From positions 1 to 64,000 of the forward strand of contig JASANC010002938.1 of assembly GCA_030248135.1 (NCBI GenBank): a stretch of 64,000 nt of DNA, written 5' to 3'. The translations under genes were made by a program, and so were the position numbers. Under the pieces are notes generated by a model, which saw only the letters and a list, made by a program, of their open reading frames with translations, was not told the DNA's origin and ran no database searches. Positions 9,307-21,000 of this stretch are shown piece by piece. The stretch's first letter is position 1; each line of letters opens with the position of its first letter. The DNA is from Theristus sp. LFF4_11. Lineage: Eukaryota > Nematoda > Chromadorea > Monhysterida > Xyalidae.

Positions 9307-11882
9307 ATGAATGCGATGTCAATTATGGATCATCAGAAAGTGACGTTCTTGTGTGTTCTGCTGTCATGCGCGCATGCGATTGGGGTTCGGCTTTAATTTT
9401 TTCTTATAATACCCGGTTTTTATACCAGTCAACTAGCACCAGCGATTAGCAGAAAGACCGTTGCCTGGACTACTACTGTTTGGCTGAAAGTGGCATTCAT
9501 GAAGCAGCATTTCGTGACCACGCAGCCATGTGACACACTGTAGCTATGCGTCACTAAATAAATACTGCTTCGTGAATGCGACTTTAGAATTGCGGCGCGG
9601 CATTTTCTCGCGCAGCAGAATGGTAATGCGGCCGTCACAAGCGGCGCGGTGCTGGACACTTGCGACATGCTGCGGGTAACCGCGAATCGATTTGCGGTCC
9701 GTTTTGCCATATCCGCACCACGCTCCCAGCACACCCGACACGTTCGAGTCGAGCGAGCGTTGCAGGGAGACGAGACGAGACACGAGACAGCCGCTCTGTC
9801 TAAAATCCGCGAGACGAGACAGCGACAAATCGCGCGCGACAAGACAAATGACGAGACAACTTTATAACGCGTCGCATTGGTATGATCGACGCACTAACAC
9901 TGTGTTCTCGTTTTCAGAGTGCCACCGGAGGGCAAAGGGAGCCGGTCTTCAGCAAATGGAGCAACGAACAGAGTAAGCGTGTCTGCAGAACTTTTTTTTT
10001 AAATGAAAACTCTAAAATTTTACTTAAAATCAACGTTTGTTGAAAAACATATTCACGTTCATTCAGATCCATGCGGTCGCATTTACATGTGCCCACCAAA
10101 CCACCAGTGCTTCAATGAAGAGATGTACTTGGGGTGGACCCCACTCGACAGATTTCGTGTCTACCGCGCGTTCTGCTATCCGATGGATTTGGGTGAACCG
10201 GCGACTTTTTTATCCTTTTTACGCTATTTGTTATTCTAGCATTTGTCACGCACGGCAGGTCTATATGTTCACTTGCTAATTGACCACAATTCGAGGGAGA
10301 CTTTCAAAAAAAAACACATACCGTATTACCTCTATTAAACCCCCCCCCCAAAATTAACCCCCCCCCCAAAAAATAAACCCCCACCCCCTCGACAAGTTTC
10401 CAAATAATTTCCCCATAAAATAATCCTCCATGGGGGATTATTGGAAACCTGTTTGAAACACATACCCAGCGAATTCAGTGGCTGGTTGCAGTGAAAATGA
10501 TGAAATTGTGCTACCAAATGCCCCAAATGGATGAGTTAATGGTAATTTCATTACAAAAGGCTGTTGTAAAAGGAAATTTCTATGTAGAGTAGAAGTTTCT
10601 GCGACTTCCTTCCTGCCATGGAAGGTATTTTTGCCATTTTGCCCACCCCTAAAAATGGTTTCCAAGTAACCCCCCCCCAACTGCCTTTTTTAACGCCAAC
10701 AATCGAAGAGAAACTGTGTTGTTTCCGAATCGAAGAAAACTGAAGTTGCCGGTTTTGCGTTTTTTTCTGAATAACAATTTTTTTCCGTTTTTAATAGTGG
10801 CGAAGATTTTATTTTTTTGAAGTCGGTTGAAGTTGAGTTTGTGGTATGGTAATCAATCACAATGACCAGTCAATATTGTTGTGCGCGTGTGCAGGGGTCT
10901 GCGAAACGAATCCGTGTCAATCGCAGCATCCGTTGTGCCAGTCGACGGAGCCATTCTGCGGGCGCCCGGCAAACGCCACCGCCGACGAGTTGAAGGTGTT
11001 CTCGCCAGAGCCCATGATTCCGCTGGAGTTCTGTGAAACGGGCTTCATCTGCTTCTCGCCGCATTTCTGGGTAAAACGCATTTCTGGGTAAAACGCATTT
11101 CTGGGTAAAACGCCTTTTTGGGTGACACGCCTTTTTGGGTAAAACGCATTTTTTGGGCGAAACGCATTTTTTGGGTAAAACGCGTTTTTGGGTAAAACGC
11201 CTTTTTGGGTAAAACGCATTTCGTGGTCTTTGAAGACAGAGGTGGCCAGGTGGACAGAGAGACAGTGCTTGGGTGTGATAACGCCATGTGTGGTGTTTGC
11301 ACAATCACGAACAAACACACTGGGCATCATCATCGAGAAAACGTGGATAATGACTTCCGGCGGCTTTTAAAGTGACAGCGCTTGTGTGGTAATAAAGGTA
11401 ATACTAGAGATAGTGCACACGGTCCTGAGACTTTTACTGATTCGATGATTGATTACATGTGTACAGTATATACGGCCGAATAAATAAGACAGTCCACCAA
11501 GGCTGGATCAGTCGCAGACTAGGAGTTGTCTATTTTGAAAAAAGCCAAACCTAGTTCCCAGTATGTGTGCAAGGAAGAAAGAATGAGCAGAATAGCACGA
11601 GCCACGAAGAACCGATTACAGTTGAAAAACACGTCAAATTTATCAGACCCCACCCCTAAAAGTCGCTGACGTATTAATCCCCCATGGGGGTTTATTGGGG
11701 GTAATACGGTAGCACACAATTGGGTTTCTGGACGTCTTTTTTCCTTCATTCAAATTTTGCGCGCTCCTTGCACTCTGAAAAAAGCTGGCATGTTTACTCG
11801 GCCATTCGTTTCTTCCCGACTCTGATTTTCTTTTCAGTACCAGGGCAAAAAGCCCGTGCATCCGGACTTGTTGTCGATGTGA
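9307..11882 (+). CDS. Secreted cysteine-rich protein, complete five-exon gene, family unknown
   Basis: Exons are 9307-9384, 9918-9972, 10067-10192, 10895-11070 and 11838-11882, with junction phases 0, 1, 1, 0 all consistent. The joined protein is about 160 residues. It starts with a signal peptide (hydrophobic core VTFLCVLLSCAHA; three in-frame ATGs at 9307, 9316 and 9325, so the true start is open). The mature part has ten cysteines in two blocks: NPCGRIYMCPPNHQCF...FCYP, then VCETNPCQSQHPLC...FCGRP...EFCETGFICF. One N-glycosylation sequon (NAT) is present. It ends PVHPDLLSM and TGA. No transmembrane helix is seen, so it should be secreted. I do not recognise the cysteine spacing as EGF, ShK, Kunitz or TIL. 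A polyadenylation signal lies about 145 bases after the stop. Intron 1 holds a MITE and intron 4 opens with a tandem array copying its own splice donor. Confidence 0.7.
9483..9595. mobile_element. Family A MITE in intron 1 of the cysteine-rich gene
   Basis: AAGTGGCATTCATGAAGCAG pairs with ACTGCTTCGTGAATGCGACT. Short loop with GTAGCTATGCGTCAC. A CGAGACGAGACACGAGACAG low-complexity stretch follows at about 9765-9860. Confidence 0.85.
10319..10690. mobile_element. C-rich repeat element in intron 3 of the cysteine-rich gene
   Basis: Starts TACCGTATTACCTCTATTAA, continues with C8-C10 runs, CCTCCATGGGGGATTATT, and ends near CCACCCCTAAAAATGGTTTCC and another C run. It shares TACCGTATTA and CCCATGGGGG strings with the insert at 11647-11712. 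Confidence 0.6.
11060..11223 (+). repeat. Tandem array of about nine 17-18 bp units, each copying the exon-4 splice donor
   Basis: The unit GCATTTCTGGGTAAAAC begins in the last bases of exon 4 and crosses the exon/intron border. The first three units are near identical, then variants with longer T runs follow. About seven of the nine units keep a GGTAAAA donor; one reads GTGACA and one GCGAAA. In-frame read-through into the intron meets TAA within seven codons. Confidence 0.85.
11470..11825. mobile_element. Family E element with a nested poly-C element
   Basis: Same core as 7712-8135. At about 11647-11712 it is interrupted by ACCCCTAAAAGTCGCTGACG through TTGGGGGTAATACGGTA, related to the C-rich element at 10319. 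It ends just before the last exon of the cysteine-rich gene. Confidence 0.75.
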
Positions 11883-12026
11883 GATGACAGTGGAAACACT
11901 GAAAAAACGGCCGTTTGGACCAAACTCCTACGTTTTGGGCAGATATCGAAGTTCACGCCTAAGTCTGTTTCGCTGAAATCCGTCACACCACATGTATGAG
12001 ATACACAATTTCCTAAACCTTGATAA

Positions 12027-12032
12027 AATAAA
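12027..12032 (+). promoter_or_regulatory. Polyadenylation signal AATAAA
   Basis: A canonical AATAAA hexamer about 145 bases downstream of the cysteine-rich gene's stop codon, a normal 3' UTR distance in compact invertebrate genes. It is the first AATAAA found downstream. Cleavage site not determined. Confidence 0.45.
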
Positions 12033-15000
12033 GTGATCCCACAGTTCCGTAGCGCGTACCAAATTAGATGTTTGTCAATACACTTATTTGTTCGAGTTTT
12101 TAAACAGAAGAACATGGTTGGAATTGTTGCGTTTTCACGCGGGAACAAACAAACAAACAATGATTCTTAGAACGCGCTACGGAACTGTTGGATCGCTTTT
12201 TTCCAGTGAACACATCTCTTTAACAACACATTGCATGTGTTGATTCTCGAATGCTGTTTTTCGTTTGACGTTTTCTGGAATGTCACACAAATACAAAATC
12301 ATTTCTTGTGCTTGAAAATACCTAGTTGAATGATTTATGACCTTTGATGTCGGTTCAAAAGAAACAAATCTGTGCATTTCTCAAACCAAACTAAACTTAT
12401 GACTTCTAGGATATGTCATGGAGAAACGTTTTGTCATTAAATTCTAGTATCTTAGATATCTATATTTCAAAGTCCTAGTCTAAAAACAGTCCGTACAGTT
12501 TCAGTATTGTTGCACAGTCAAAAAAAATTGCGCATGTCTCAGTGCGTGTGCGTGGCTGTTTGTGGAACATTGCTGTTTTCTTTCTCAGACCAGGATTTTA
12601 CTCTTAAAGTTGAATGTGACGCTAAATAACTAAAAGCAAATTTCTGTGATCGATCATTTATTGCTCCCGTTTTCATTTTATCTACAAAATGCATTGTTCG
12701 CTGAAATGAGTTTAGAATAAAAAAATGTTTGGACGACAGATTTTTGGTTTTTGTTCTTTTTTTGAAATTCTGACATGTAGGGGAGAAGAACTTACACTTC
12801 AATAACAATAGCCAATTTAAACAGATGGGAATAATATTTATGAAATTCACTTTCATCCAACAACGTAAAAACTATTGTCGATATTAAAACATTCGTTATT
12901 ATAAATATAAATCTAAAAATCATGACGATAACTGTGCTAAGAGCTGTTGGACATGTTATTATTGTTTCCTGAAACGCTACGTGCCGTGCACTGTCCCTGT
13001 GGTCGTAAAAATTCGAAATTTCTATTTTCATTTTACATTCCACTATCGCCAATCAAAATTAAAAACTGAAAAGCGCACAGTAAACAATTTTAGTTGTTTC
13101 CGGATTTCACCAATGCAGTGGTTTGTGTTCGTCATTTTACCAGAAATGTTTCCATTTTAACAATGTTTTTTTTCGCTTAGTTTCAACAGTTGTGAAAGTT
13201 TTCGCGTCGCTAAATCCAGATTACTAGTCGAATTTGGTTGATTGATTGGATACTCGCCAGACGCTCACAAAACAATAAGAATGAAACAGAACAGCTGATT
13301 TGGCTGTTCTACGATGAATCCAAGTTTGAAACAGTTTCCATTCACGGTGTGTCCAGTTTTCAAATATGTTTATAACACACCTAGAAATTTCTGAAACAAA
13401 CTCAGTTGCCATGCCACATGTTTATCAATCATAATGCATTCCATTATTTTTGGAAATTGGAAAGGCATCCTCCCGGCAATCAATAATGTTGCACCCTTTC
13501 ACGAACTTCCATAAAATACACGCCAAATAAGGCAATGTTTGCGACAACCGCAGCTGACATAGCACAGGTCCGCAAAAAATCTGACCAGAAAAAAATTGCT
13601 TGCTCGTGAACTATTGCGGAATTGCAGATTTTTATGGTGTGCTGTGCAGTTTCAATAATAAAATAAACCAAACCAAACGTTTTTGTGTCATCTGACACAC
13701 ACACAGCAATTGGCCACACACAGCATTTTACCAGACACTGAAAACTTGTTCAGGCCTAAGAGCTTTGTAGTCAATGTTTACAACTTTGAAATATAAGAAA
13801 CCCATCTTTTTTCTGTTTCTCTGTGCTACACAGAATGGTTGTGAAAGTTTCGAAATTTATTTTCCTCAAGTTTACGTTTTTTTGACAAAGGAGCCCAGAC
13901 CGTCAGACAGTGGCAAACTGCATGTCGATAAAGCGAATTTTTTTTTTAATTTTTAATGTTTCTGTCGCTCTTGTTTCCATCGGAGAAATAAATCCTTTTA
14001 ACAGAATCTCAGTGCAATGGTTTTTTTTTTCAGTGTGCGAAATTTTGTGTCTGAAAGTAAACGCAGGTCCCATGGTTATTGGGATGACTGTTCTCAGTGG
14101 CTTCATTTTTGTTGTTTTGGAGCTCATCGGAAACCTGTTCTTTTCGTGAAGCCACCTGAAGTTTTGTTTCGGTTTCTTCAGTTTTGTTCCTTTTAACTGG
14201 AAAGAATGATGTCGTTCAAAATGGAATACAGTGGTTTTTCAATCCTCTCCTTAGTATCGCCCAAAACATAAGCCTATCGCTCATGCTACGTCAGCGTTAG
14301 AAATTTGTTGAAACAGGCTCTTGCTTTTTTTGCTCACAAATTGACTTTCCTTGGTTTGACGGACGCCACCAAGTTTGACACGACCTTCTGTTTTTGAAAC
14401 ATCACTAAAAATCCACCAATGTTACTAACTACGCAACTATAAAACCCAAATAACTACGTACAAAACTATATTTTCGAGAAAAAAGCGCAAAAACAGAGGC
14501 TGCACGATGCATTCACGGATCATTTACTTATGCGGATGTTTCATGCATGCATACATGCGGTATATTACCTTGAATAAACCTTCATGCATCCAAAACTGAG
14601 CTCCTATTTCAAATGAAATCTTGTGCGAGAGAAAAAAACGCATCAATAATGCCGTCTGACCGATAAAAACATGCAATTTCACATCCATGCTTGTTCCGTT
14701 TTTTTCTTCGGCGTGCATTGGAATTGAACCAGCAGTATTGATAGATCCTTGGAGGGCGGTTCAACGTTATAGCGGTTCGGCATGCTAGGTAAGTCTTCAG
14801 ACACGTATGGTTTTTCACAAAAAAACGTGACAGGAAAACCAAAATCTGTATTTGATGTTATGGTTCATAAACCAAAGCCTCGCTGGTATATGCAGTTCTC
14901 CGGTTCGACATGAAGCTTTATTCCGTGGTCTTACTTTGACAAGCCAAGACAAAAATAGACTGCACCCTGACATGTTTTACAAGAATAAAAACAGATCAGG

Positions 15001-18000
15001 AAAAAGACACGATGCAAATCTTGCATGCGAAGCATGACCGTCGCGTGACTGGCTGCGGTTTAAAATTTTTGGCACGTCGCTGATTGGTTGTTCCAACGAT
15101 GCAGTCGTGATCCAACGTTGCCAGATTTGACGCGTTTCTTTGAATGTTCATGTGGAACTGTATCGTTGCGCGTGCAGTGTCTCATAAGCATCCTGCGCCT
15201 GTATGGAGATGTGAAGCTCATGCATTTTGCCCATTTTTGGGTCGATATTTTCCATTATTCTCCCGTCTCTCAGCAATGCACCGCACACACTTCCCCATTG
15301 CTCCATAAAGCTTCGCTGTGCGCATTTTGCTTGTGTGGCGCGCAACTTGCGCGTCTTGTCGAGCGTGAATTTTCATTCTGCGCCTCTGGAAACGCTGATA
15401 GGGCAAGTAAGGCTTATAGAGAGACAGACGCAGACAGACGGACGTGGATGAGACAGTGTGGCGAACATGCGCATGTGCAAGGGTGGCTTGCGAAACATGC
15501 ACACAAAGTTATGAAGCAACGAAAATTGTCAATGTTGTCGCAAGAGTGTGATTTGGCAATAATTTTGAATCATAAATGTTTTGAAAGCATAACAGTTTTT
15601 GTAAATATTCAAATGTTTTTGGCGATTTTCCAGTTGAATTGGAGTGAGTTCCTTTCTCTTGTGCGTGTCGTTATGCGTGCGTTAATGAGAAGATGAAGTC
15701 AGAAGTTTAGTATGTTTGAAAAACGTTTTAACTAGTAAGCTGGAGCAAACCGTTGCTTGAAAATGACAAAAATGGCAACTTTTAATTGGCTGAATATGAA
15801 AGTGAGCAATGCAGCGAGTACCATTTTGCGCTCGCTACATGCATTGTCCCATCCATCCAATAGAGCGGCATATTATTGGTGCTTTTGAGGCTGTTTATTT
15901 TGTGCTTCGCTACAACAGATGCTGTGGTTGTTAGCTTTTCACTGTTATGTACACTGTAGCTAAGCTTCATGTCTGATTGGTTAGCATGGATAATAAGCCT
16001 TGTATAGCCGTGACGCGGTTTTGTACATAGTTTTTGCTCTCTCATTTTTCGTATTATACTCGATCTATGAATGTGACCGACTTTGGAACCTCCTTTTTCT
16101 GATATCACGGTTTTTTTGGCGATCCCGGGAATGCGATTATTTGATTTTTTATAGTGTGATCCGTTATTCAACTTCCGCGTTAGTTTCAGTCTCGTGGAGT
16201 TTTACCGAATTTTTATTTTCGTTGCGTCTGCGTCGCAAAAAGAACACAGTGCGCTGATTGGCTGGCTGGTGTGACAGAGCAATAACAATAAGGCACTCCA
16301 TACAGGCAACCGTATGTATGTTTGTTCATCATTGAAAATAAATCGCAAGTTTCACCACTGTTTTCAAACTGTCTCTGCCTTTTCGAATTTTTCCGCCACG
16401 CACCACGACCGGATGGTCGCACAAGCCTGTAGTGTGTGGTGTTCTTGTTATTTTTTTAAATTTCAGTTACATGCGCGCCCGGCACGACACCCGACTTTCG
16501 CTCGGCAAGCGAAAATTATCTTTTTTTCTAGTTTCATCAAATTCATGTGCAGCTAGCACAGGCTGACTTACACAGCAAATAGAATTTTCCAAATTGTGAT
16601 GATCCACACGCTGTCTGCAGTTTCAGTTTAGTTTTAATAGCGTGTTGTCAGCTTTGATCACGAAAGTCCAGGTACAAGTCATGTCACTTTCAATCTTTGT
16701 GCTGTTTTACCTATTTCTCAAAAATCGTTTGAAGAACAATCCTTTCAGGTAAAATTATTGCCATTTTAAAAAAACGGTGGTATACAGTACACACAGAAGA
16801 ATGCAATTCAGACAACGATATCCAAAGCAATCTGATTGGACCCATCCCGCTCCCGCTCCACACAAGCAGCCAATCAGCAGACTGCATAAACTCTTGTGTG
16901 TTTGGCTAGATTCGCACGGGTGAAAAAAACGCAATTCATTTTTTCAAGGCCACAGAGGCATTGAAAAATTCTATTGTGCCTTCTGCAGAAGATCTGAGCC
17001 ACGAAAAGTGTGTGTTCGGTCGAAAACTTTTTTGAATCTTTCCTACCACAACTCCAGGCAACATTTTCTCAATTCAAAATTTGTAAAAGCCAATCCAGCC
17101 ACGCGATGTTGGCATAATTTGCACCCTATGTGATTTTTAAAACTAAAATCATTTCATAAAAGATGCAGCGCTTTTGTCGTGCTCACGTGCTGTTTCCGTC
17201 CGTTCAAAACAAGCCCAGCTGAGCCTGAAGGGAGCGGAAACGTAGTGCCACTGTCTATTTGAAATGATAGATTTGCTGTTATCACTAAGGTAACCATTCC
17301 ATAACAGTGTACGTTATACTTTTCAATAAAAATTCTTGTCTGTTTTCCGTTCGCGTGTGCACACATTTGCGACATGAAAGTTTTCGGTTTATTTATTACG
17401 GGAATTTATATGTACATGCATTATTTGATCTCCTGCTTTTGTCGTCGTTCTATTTTGATACGATTTTTGAGTTGCTTGTTTTTTTTAATGGCCAGACTGC
17501 ACATTTTTATGTTAGAGTGGGTTTAAGAACGAATGTTGATTCTAAATCGGCTCAGACAGACAGAGCGGCAAAAGAAGTGAGAGCTCTTGAATCAGAGAGC
17601 AGCTTTGAGAGAGAGACTATGAATCATAGGAGTCGGATCTTGAAAGCTTGTTGCTAATGAATCACGAAGTATCTAGATAGCTGCTATGCTGCATGTATGT
17701 AGTGTACCATCGACATGTATCGGTATATCAGATCAATACATGTAGTGTTCCACTATGTTTTCATTTGATTGAGATTGAACCTTTGCACCAAGTTTTATTC
17801 TGTAAGTTCTAATTAACTAATACATTTCCTAGAGAATGTTATCGATGGCTCCTCTCTTGGATTATCCATCACAAAAAGGTAAACGTTTCGCAATGCCAAC
17901 CTTTGACGTATTATTCTTTGATATCTTCCGACCATTGAATGTTCGTTGCCTAATTTTCAGGTTAACAACTAAATTTGGGCACATGAACCATAAAATCCAC

Positions 18001-18080
18001 TGACTTGTTCAACAACTGAACGGCTTCAACCAATTTTAAACTATTTTATTTGATCAAATAGCTGAGTTTGCCAAAAAAAC
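12033..18080. other. Six-kilobase AT-rich interval without a recognised gene
   Basis: Only short frames occur; the longest (15088-15696, + strand, 202 codons) has no recognisable domain, and its region has overlapping frames on both strands. No inverted-repeat element with clear ends was seen. It separates the cysteine-rich gene from SAXO and presumably includes the SAXO promoter. Confidence 0.6.
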
Positions 18081-21000
18081 ATGTCTTCAGTAACGTCGGA
18101 TCCACCGCAATGCATCTGCGAGATCTGCACATGCGGGTAATTTTTATCGATGCATATTTTCAAAATTTTTCTTGTTTTTTTGAAAAAATTTAGGCATTGT
18201 ATGCTTCTTTTTTATACGATTCAGTAAAAAAAACTTCTCACTTTTTTATAGCAAACACCGATGTCCACATTCAGCCAGCAGCGAGCGAACAGTGTTCCCA
18301 TTGACCGAGCAAGAAGAAGCGCACGACTCCGAATACAGAAAGGTTTTTTCGGACACACTGCTTTAGTTGGATATAAATAGACGTTCGACGCTAAGAAACG
18401 AGGCATCAAAGACGACAAAAACACTTGCGTCACATCATCAAATTCATTGTTTTTTTCCAACGATTCTTTCAGCAATTCCATCAGTTGACGACTGACGCCC
18501 GACCGAGGCCGGTCCGACCGAAGGAAGAGTGGACGTTCGACAAGGAGAACGCCGCCCGATTCGACGCGTTCTCGATGTCGCACGCCGAGTATCGTTCGTT
18601 CGAGGCGAGCGAGACGGCCAATGCGCGAGCGTCGCGCGCATACCACCGAGACAACATCGTGCTCGACAGAAACGAGAAAATCGATTTCCAGACGAGCGCC
18701 AAGGTGTGTATAGATAAAAGGAGCTTTACTTCTCTCAGACTGCAGACATATAGTCTCGCGCTATTAGGCTGAAACCTGCGTGGTTCGGTTTGCACTTATT
18801 TCCGTGACGACAGGAATATATGCTAATTGCGCGCTTGAATGTGTCGGTCCATGAACACAGACACACACACACATACATATTGATGCAACGCTTAGTAGTC
18901 TGAACTCAGTGCAAATATACGCAATTCTGCCACTGCAAAGCGTGCCAATGCTGTCTTATTCATGTTATTCAGTTTGATGAGTTTATTTTCTATAAGTAAG
19001 GTATTCCACAAAGCTTTTACTCAAGTTGTTCAGGGGCACATCACTGATGAGGCCCCGCTCATCTGCATATGATGTTGGCCAGCCCGAAATGCAGACAGCC
19101 ATCCTACCACTCGGCTGATAAATGTTTCCCCTTCTGCTTTCCGTGCAGCATTTCTACACGGCACACCCGGCCAGGCCGCGTTCCGCTGACGGCGAGCGTC
19201 GTTTGAGCTCGCAGAATCGCTTCCTTACGTCGGCAGGCGCGCGAAGGCGCAGGAATCAAGCGCAGACATCGGTCGGTGAAAGTTCCGATAGTTTTTCTGG
19301 TGGACAAGAAGAACACTGCGTATCAAGTCATAGTGTTCTATCACAAAAGTGACTAATTCTAAACTCCGCACTTCATGTAAAAAAATCTTCTGTATATTTT
19401 ATATTTTAAAGATTTCCAAAAATTCTCACCCAATTTTAGAGCCTGAAACGAATGGGCAGCGACGACTCACTATCGCAACGTACGTCGCTCTACTCTCAAC
19501 AATTCGCTACGACTGAAAAAGGCGTACAGCCATGCGTGCGTCCCGTCCGGCGCATGGGTGAACTTGAACTCGCTGCAACCGGCGACACTCGCGGCGCAAT
19601 GGATTTAGCGACCACAACGTCGACGACATTTGTCGCTACGAAAGGTGACCGTTTCGAGCGACGCATTCCGCCCGAGTCCGGTGCTCTGATAGGCGACGGC
19701 GCAATGGAAGCAACGACGACCAATCGGTCTGCCTACGCCGGTGGTCCCGGCGAACGCTACCATATTGTCCGACCGACCACCTCAGACGTTTGGAAATCAA
19801 ACGAACCGTTTGCGGCGACGTCGACGTCGAGAGACGCTTTCGTGGGTCAACAGGGCGATCGAGCAGTTCGCTACGTTCCACAGGACGAATCAGGAGCCTT
19901 TCCAACAAACGGTGCCTTTGACAGCAGAACGACCGCCTCTGAAACGTTCAAAGAGACGAAAGGTGATGGACGAGTTGAAAAAGTTGTTCATGGTGAATCG
20001 GAGCATTGGAAAACCGACGGAGAGCAACATATGGAGAAAACAACTACAAGCTCAGATGCCTTTCATCCCGGTAAAGGTGAACGCTGCGATATCGTGAAGC
20101 GTGGCGAGTCAGATCACTGGAAAACCGACGGAGAGCAACATATGGAGAAAACAACTACAAGCTCAGATGCCTTCCATCCCGGTAAAGGTGAACGCTACGA
20201 TATCGTGAAGCGTGGCGAGTCAGATCACTGGAAAACCAACGGAGAGCAACATATGGAGAAAACAACTACAAGCTCCGATGCCTTCCATCCCGGTAAAGGT
20301 GAACGCTACGATATCGTGAAGCGCGGCGAGTCAGATCACTGGAAAATCAACGAAGAGCAACATATGGAGAAAACAACTACAAGCTCCGATGCCTTTTATC
20401 CCGGTAAAGGTGAACGCTACGATATCGTGAAGCGCGGCGAGTCAGATCACTGGAAAAACAACGGAGAGCAACATATGGAGACAACGACAACAAGCTCCGA
20501 TGCCTTCCATCCCGGTAAAGGTGAACGCTACGACATCGTGAAGCGTGGCGAGTCAGATCACTGGAAAACCAACGGAGAGCAACATATGGAGAAAACAACT
20601 ACAAGCTCGGATGCCTTCCATCCCGGTAAAGGTGAACGCTACGATATCGTGAAGCGTGGCGAGTCAGATCACTGGAAAATCAACGAAGAGCAACATATGG
20701 AGAAAACAACTACAAGCTCCGATGCCTTCCATCCCGGTAAAGGTGAACGCTACGACATCGTGAAGCGTGGCGAGTCAGATCACTGGAAAACCAACGGAGA
20801 GCAACATATGGAGAAAACAACTACAAGCTCGGATGCCTTCCATCCCGGTAAAGGTGAACGCTACGATATCGTGAAGCGCGGCGAGTCAGATCACTGGAAA
20901 AACAACGGCGATGAAAAGATGTTTGTAAATACAACTAACGGTGACTCTTATAAAAACTTCAAAGGAGAACGATTTGAAACCATAGTTCGAGGGGAATCAG

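Noticed and set aside
10870..11333. Antisense frames with Lys/Pro/Cys repeats over the cysteine-rich gene's exon 4
   Set aside because: They are translations of the reverse strand of the 17-bp tandem array.
15088..15696. 202-codon + strand frame
   Set aside because: No domain, no signal peptide or splice context, and overlapping long frames on both strands; likely chance.
18425..18795. Antisense frames opposite the SAXO N-terminal exons
   Set aside because: They mirror a GC-rich coding exon whose + strand frame matches the SAXO model and splice phases.
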